Assembly (NCBI GenBank): GCA_937907975.1
Contig: CALEQS010000031.1
Coordinates: 1-8,313 of the forward strand
Direction of reading: 5' to 3'
DNA length: 8,313 nt
Origin: an uncultured Clostridia bacterium
GTDB lineage: Bacteria > Bacillota > Clostridia > Oscillospirales > Oscillospiraceae
The notes beneath the pieces were generated by a model. That model did no database searches. It was not told the DNA's origin and worked only from the letters and a program-made list of their open reading frames with translations. A program made the position numbers and the translations under genes. Every line of letters begins with the position of its first letter. Position 1 is the first letter of the stretch. This document shows, one piece after another, positions 7,115 to 8,313 of the stretch.

Positions 7115-8313
7115 TATGCCTCGCCTCCTTCTGCGCCATTCAGCTCTTTGAGCTTGTTGATCAGATAGTCTGCCGCCCGGACGGCACCTTCGCCCGGGTG
7201 CTCCCAGGTTTCAGCGCGGATCTCATCGCGACCGGCGGCGTAACACGGATCGGTCAGGCAGGCGTCGATCATCTCTTTCAGCCGGTCCATATTGTCCGGT
7301 GTCAGCTTTTGACCGATGCGGGGAAGAGCCCCAAAGGTCCAGTAATCCTTTTTCAGCCACCAGGCATCGTAGGGAGAGGTGTCAAATTCAGTATCTGCAT
7401 AAATGACCGGTTTGTTGTAGACCAGTGAGAAGTCAAATACCACGCCGGAGAAGTCAGAGATCAGCAGATCGGAGCGGCGGAGTACCTCATAGTTGTCAGG
7501 ATCACGGTTCCACTCCAGCTGGCTGGAAGCTGGATAGCTCTGCATGAGCTTGTCCATCATTTCTTTTTCTGCCGTGAAGGACTGAGGGTGGGGGCGGATC
7601 ACAATGTGATAGCCGGTATCCAGCAGAACGTCGATGATCTTGCCGCCAAACTTTTTGAAGATAGCACTCTCGCCCCAGGAGGGAGCCAGCAGGATGGTGC
7701 ATTCGTGGGGCGGCGCACTTCCGTCGGCGGCCAGTCGGGCGGCCATGTCATCCATGTAGGGAATGCCAATCTTGACCAGCTCCTTTGGGGGCAGGTGCCG
7801 CAGTTCTTCCAGTGCCCGCACATCGTCGACCTGATACTGGCCGGAGAGCAGGAGCGCATCATAGTAGTCGATGCCAAAGCTCTTGTAGCCGATTACATCG
7901 CTGGCCGCATGGAGCATATGGACGTACCAGTTCACCTGATGGGAGCGCTTCCACTGGTAGACATCCAGTCCCGGCGTGCTGGAGAGCACAATGGAGGCGT
8001 TCAGAAAGTTCAGCTTGGCAAAGGCCTTGTTGCCGCTGCCGATAAATTCCGCCTGAATATGCGGAAATTCATTGCTGAGAGCCGGGTCATCCTCTGACGC
8101 GGTCATATAGACCACGTCTACCCCTCGCTTGTCCAGCTCCCGGCAGACTGGCTTGAATACACTCCAGTAGCGTTTGTCATCCGAGAAAATAACGATAGGC
8201 AGCTTGTTCTGGTCGGTTTCCACCTTCTTGCCGCCACTCAAAAGAAAACGCAGCTTGAGCCACCAGCTTTTCAGCAGATAGGTCACTGCGCTGATAATGC
8301 CGATCAGAATGGC
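7114..8313 (-). CDS. CDP-glycerol glycerophosphotransferase (TagB/TagF-like) family protein, N terminus outside window
   Basis: About 399 residues are visible. The frame stays open to the right edge: before the GTG at 8286 there are nine more codons (AILIGIISA) that continue a hydrophobic stretch, and no ribosome binding site precedes that GTG, so the true start lies outside. The N terminus is a probable membrane anchor (up to about YLLKSWW). The rest is a GT-B-like domain of the TagB/TagF family, which moves glycerol-phosphate or another polyol-phosphate from a CDP donor onto a membrane-bound acceptor in the cytoplasm. Numbering from the GTG: HMLHAASD (123-130, in the place of the usual WHG-type catalytic His), ILLAPSWGES (198-207), VIRPHPQS (229-236), and the hallmark LLISDFSGVVFDF (274-286) followed by NKPVIY (291-296). 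No poly-repeat or large extra domain is visible, which suits a primase-type or single-addition enzyme, but this is not certain. It is translationally coupled to the fusion gene downstream. Confidence 0.88.
   Translation of the reverse strand, partial: AILIGIISAVTYLLKSWWLKLRFLLSGGKKVETDQNKLPIVIFSDDKRYWSVFKPVCRELDKRGVDVVYMTASEDDPALSNEFPHIQAEFIGSGNKAFAKLNFLNASIVLSSTPGLDVYQWKRSHQVNWYVHMLHAASDVIGYKSFGIDYYDALLLSGQYQVDDVRALEELRHLPPKELVKIGIPYMDDMAARLAADGSAPPHECTILLAPSWGESAIFKKFGGKIIDVLLDTGYHIVIRPHPQSFTAEKEMMDKLMQSYPASSQLEWNRDPDNYEVLRRSDLLISDFSGVVFDFSLVYNKPVIYADTEFDTSPYDAWWLKKDYWTFGALPRIGQKLTPDNMDRLKEMIDACLTDPCYAAGRDEIRAETWEHPGEGAVRAADYLINKLKELNGAEGGEA
7124..7129 (-). promoter_or_regulatory. Ribosome binding site of the YidC-LTA-synthase-like fusion gene
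   Basis: On the minus strand a full AGGAGG lies 9 bases before the ATG at 7114-7112, inside the last codons of the TagB-like gene. Together with the TAATG stop/start overlap it fixes the start of the fusion gene and points to coupled translation of the two genes. Confidence 0.85.

Noticed and set aside
8284..8286. GTG as the true start of the TagB-like gene
   Set aside because: The frame and its hydrophobic character continue to the window edge and no ribosome binding site is present, so the gene is treated as partial.

Overview
The window looks like chromosome of a GC-rich, spore-forming Gram-positive anaerobe of the class Clostridia, probably in the Oscillospiraceae/Ruminococcaceae range. 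This rests on a YunB-type sporulation protein, a family PF06838 'methionine gamma-lyase/aluminium resistance' enzyme, strong AGGAGG-type ribosome binding sites, NAD-dependent ligase, and CDP-glycerol/LTA-synthase-like surface-polymer genes. The genus cannot be fixed from the sequence alone. The window is almost fully coding; no stretch over 300 bases lacks a gene. I saw no tRNA, rRNA, CRISPR array, insertion sequence or phage gene.

Left half, plus strand (1-4332): the C-terminal end of an M42 metallo-aminopeptidase overlaps by 4 bases a complete PLP-dependent methionine gamma-lyase family enzyme. A short gap then holds a strong 17-bp hairpin whose 3' arm contains the ribosome binding site of the next gene, yunB. 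yunB is followed 9 bases later by ligA, the essential NAD-dependent DNA ligase. All four genes read the same way with tiny gaps, so they may be co-transcribed. They look like core housekeeping and sporulation genes.

At 4335-4379 a perfect 21-bp inverted repeat with a 3-base loop sits between convergent genes and most likely terminates transcription from both sides.

Right half, minus strand (4379-8313, read from right to left): a TagB/TagF-like CDP-glycerol glycerophosphotransferase family protein, cut off by the right window edge at its N terminus, overlaps by one base (TAATG) a 911-residue membrane protein. That protein is the most remarkable object here. It has an N-terminal YidC/Oxa1-like insertase domain, a middle block of about seven membrane helices, and a C-terminal extracellular alkaline-phosphatase-superfamily domain of the LTA synthase/sulfatase type, all in one reading frame. 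The YidC part seems to have lost the conserved groove arginine.

How the genes may work together (inference): the cytoplasmic TagB-like enzyme would move a polyol-phosphate from a CDP-activated donor onto a lipid-linked acceptor. The fusion protein would act on the other face of the membrane, transferring or removing phosphoglycerol-type groups, with the YidC-like part serving as a scaffold, a lipid or polymer passage, or a folding aid for its own catalytic domain. This would be a two-gene teichoic-acid-like surface polymer module, with further genes probably lying beyond the right edge.
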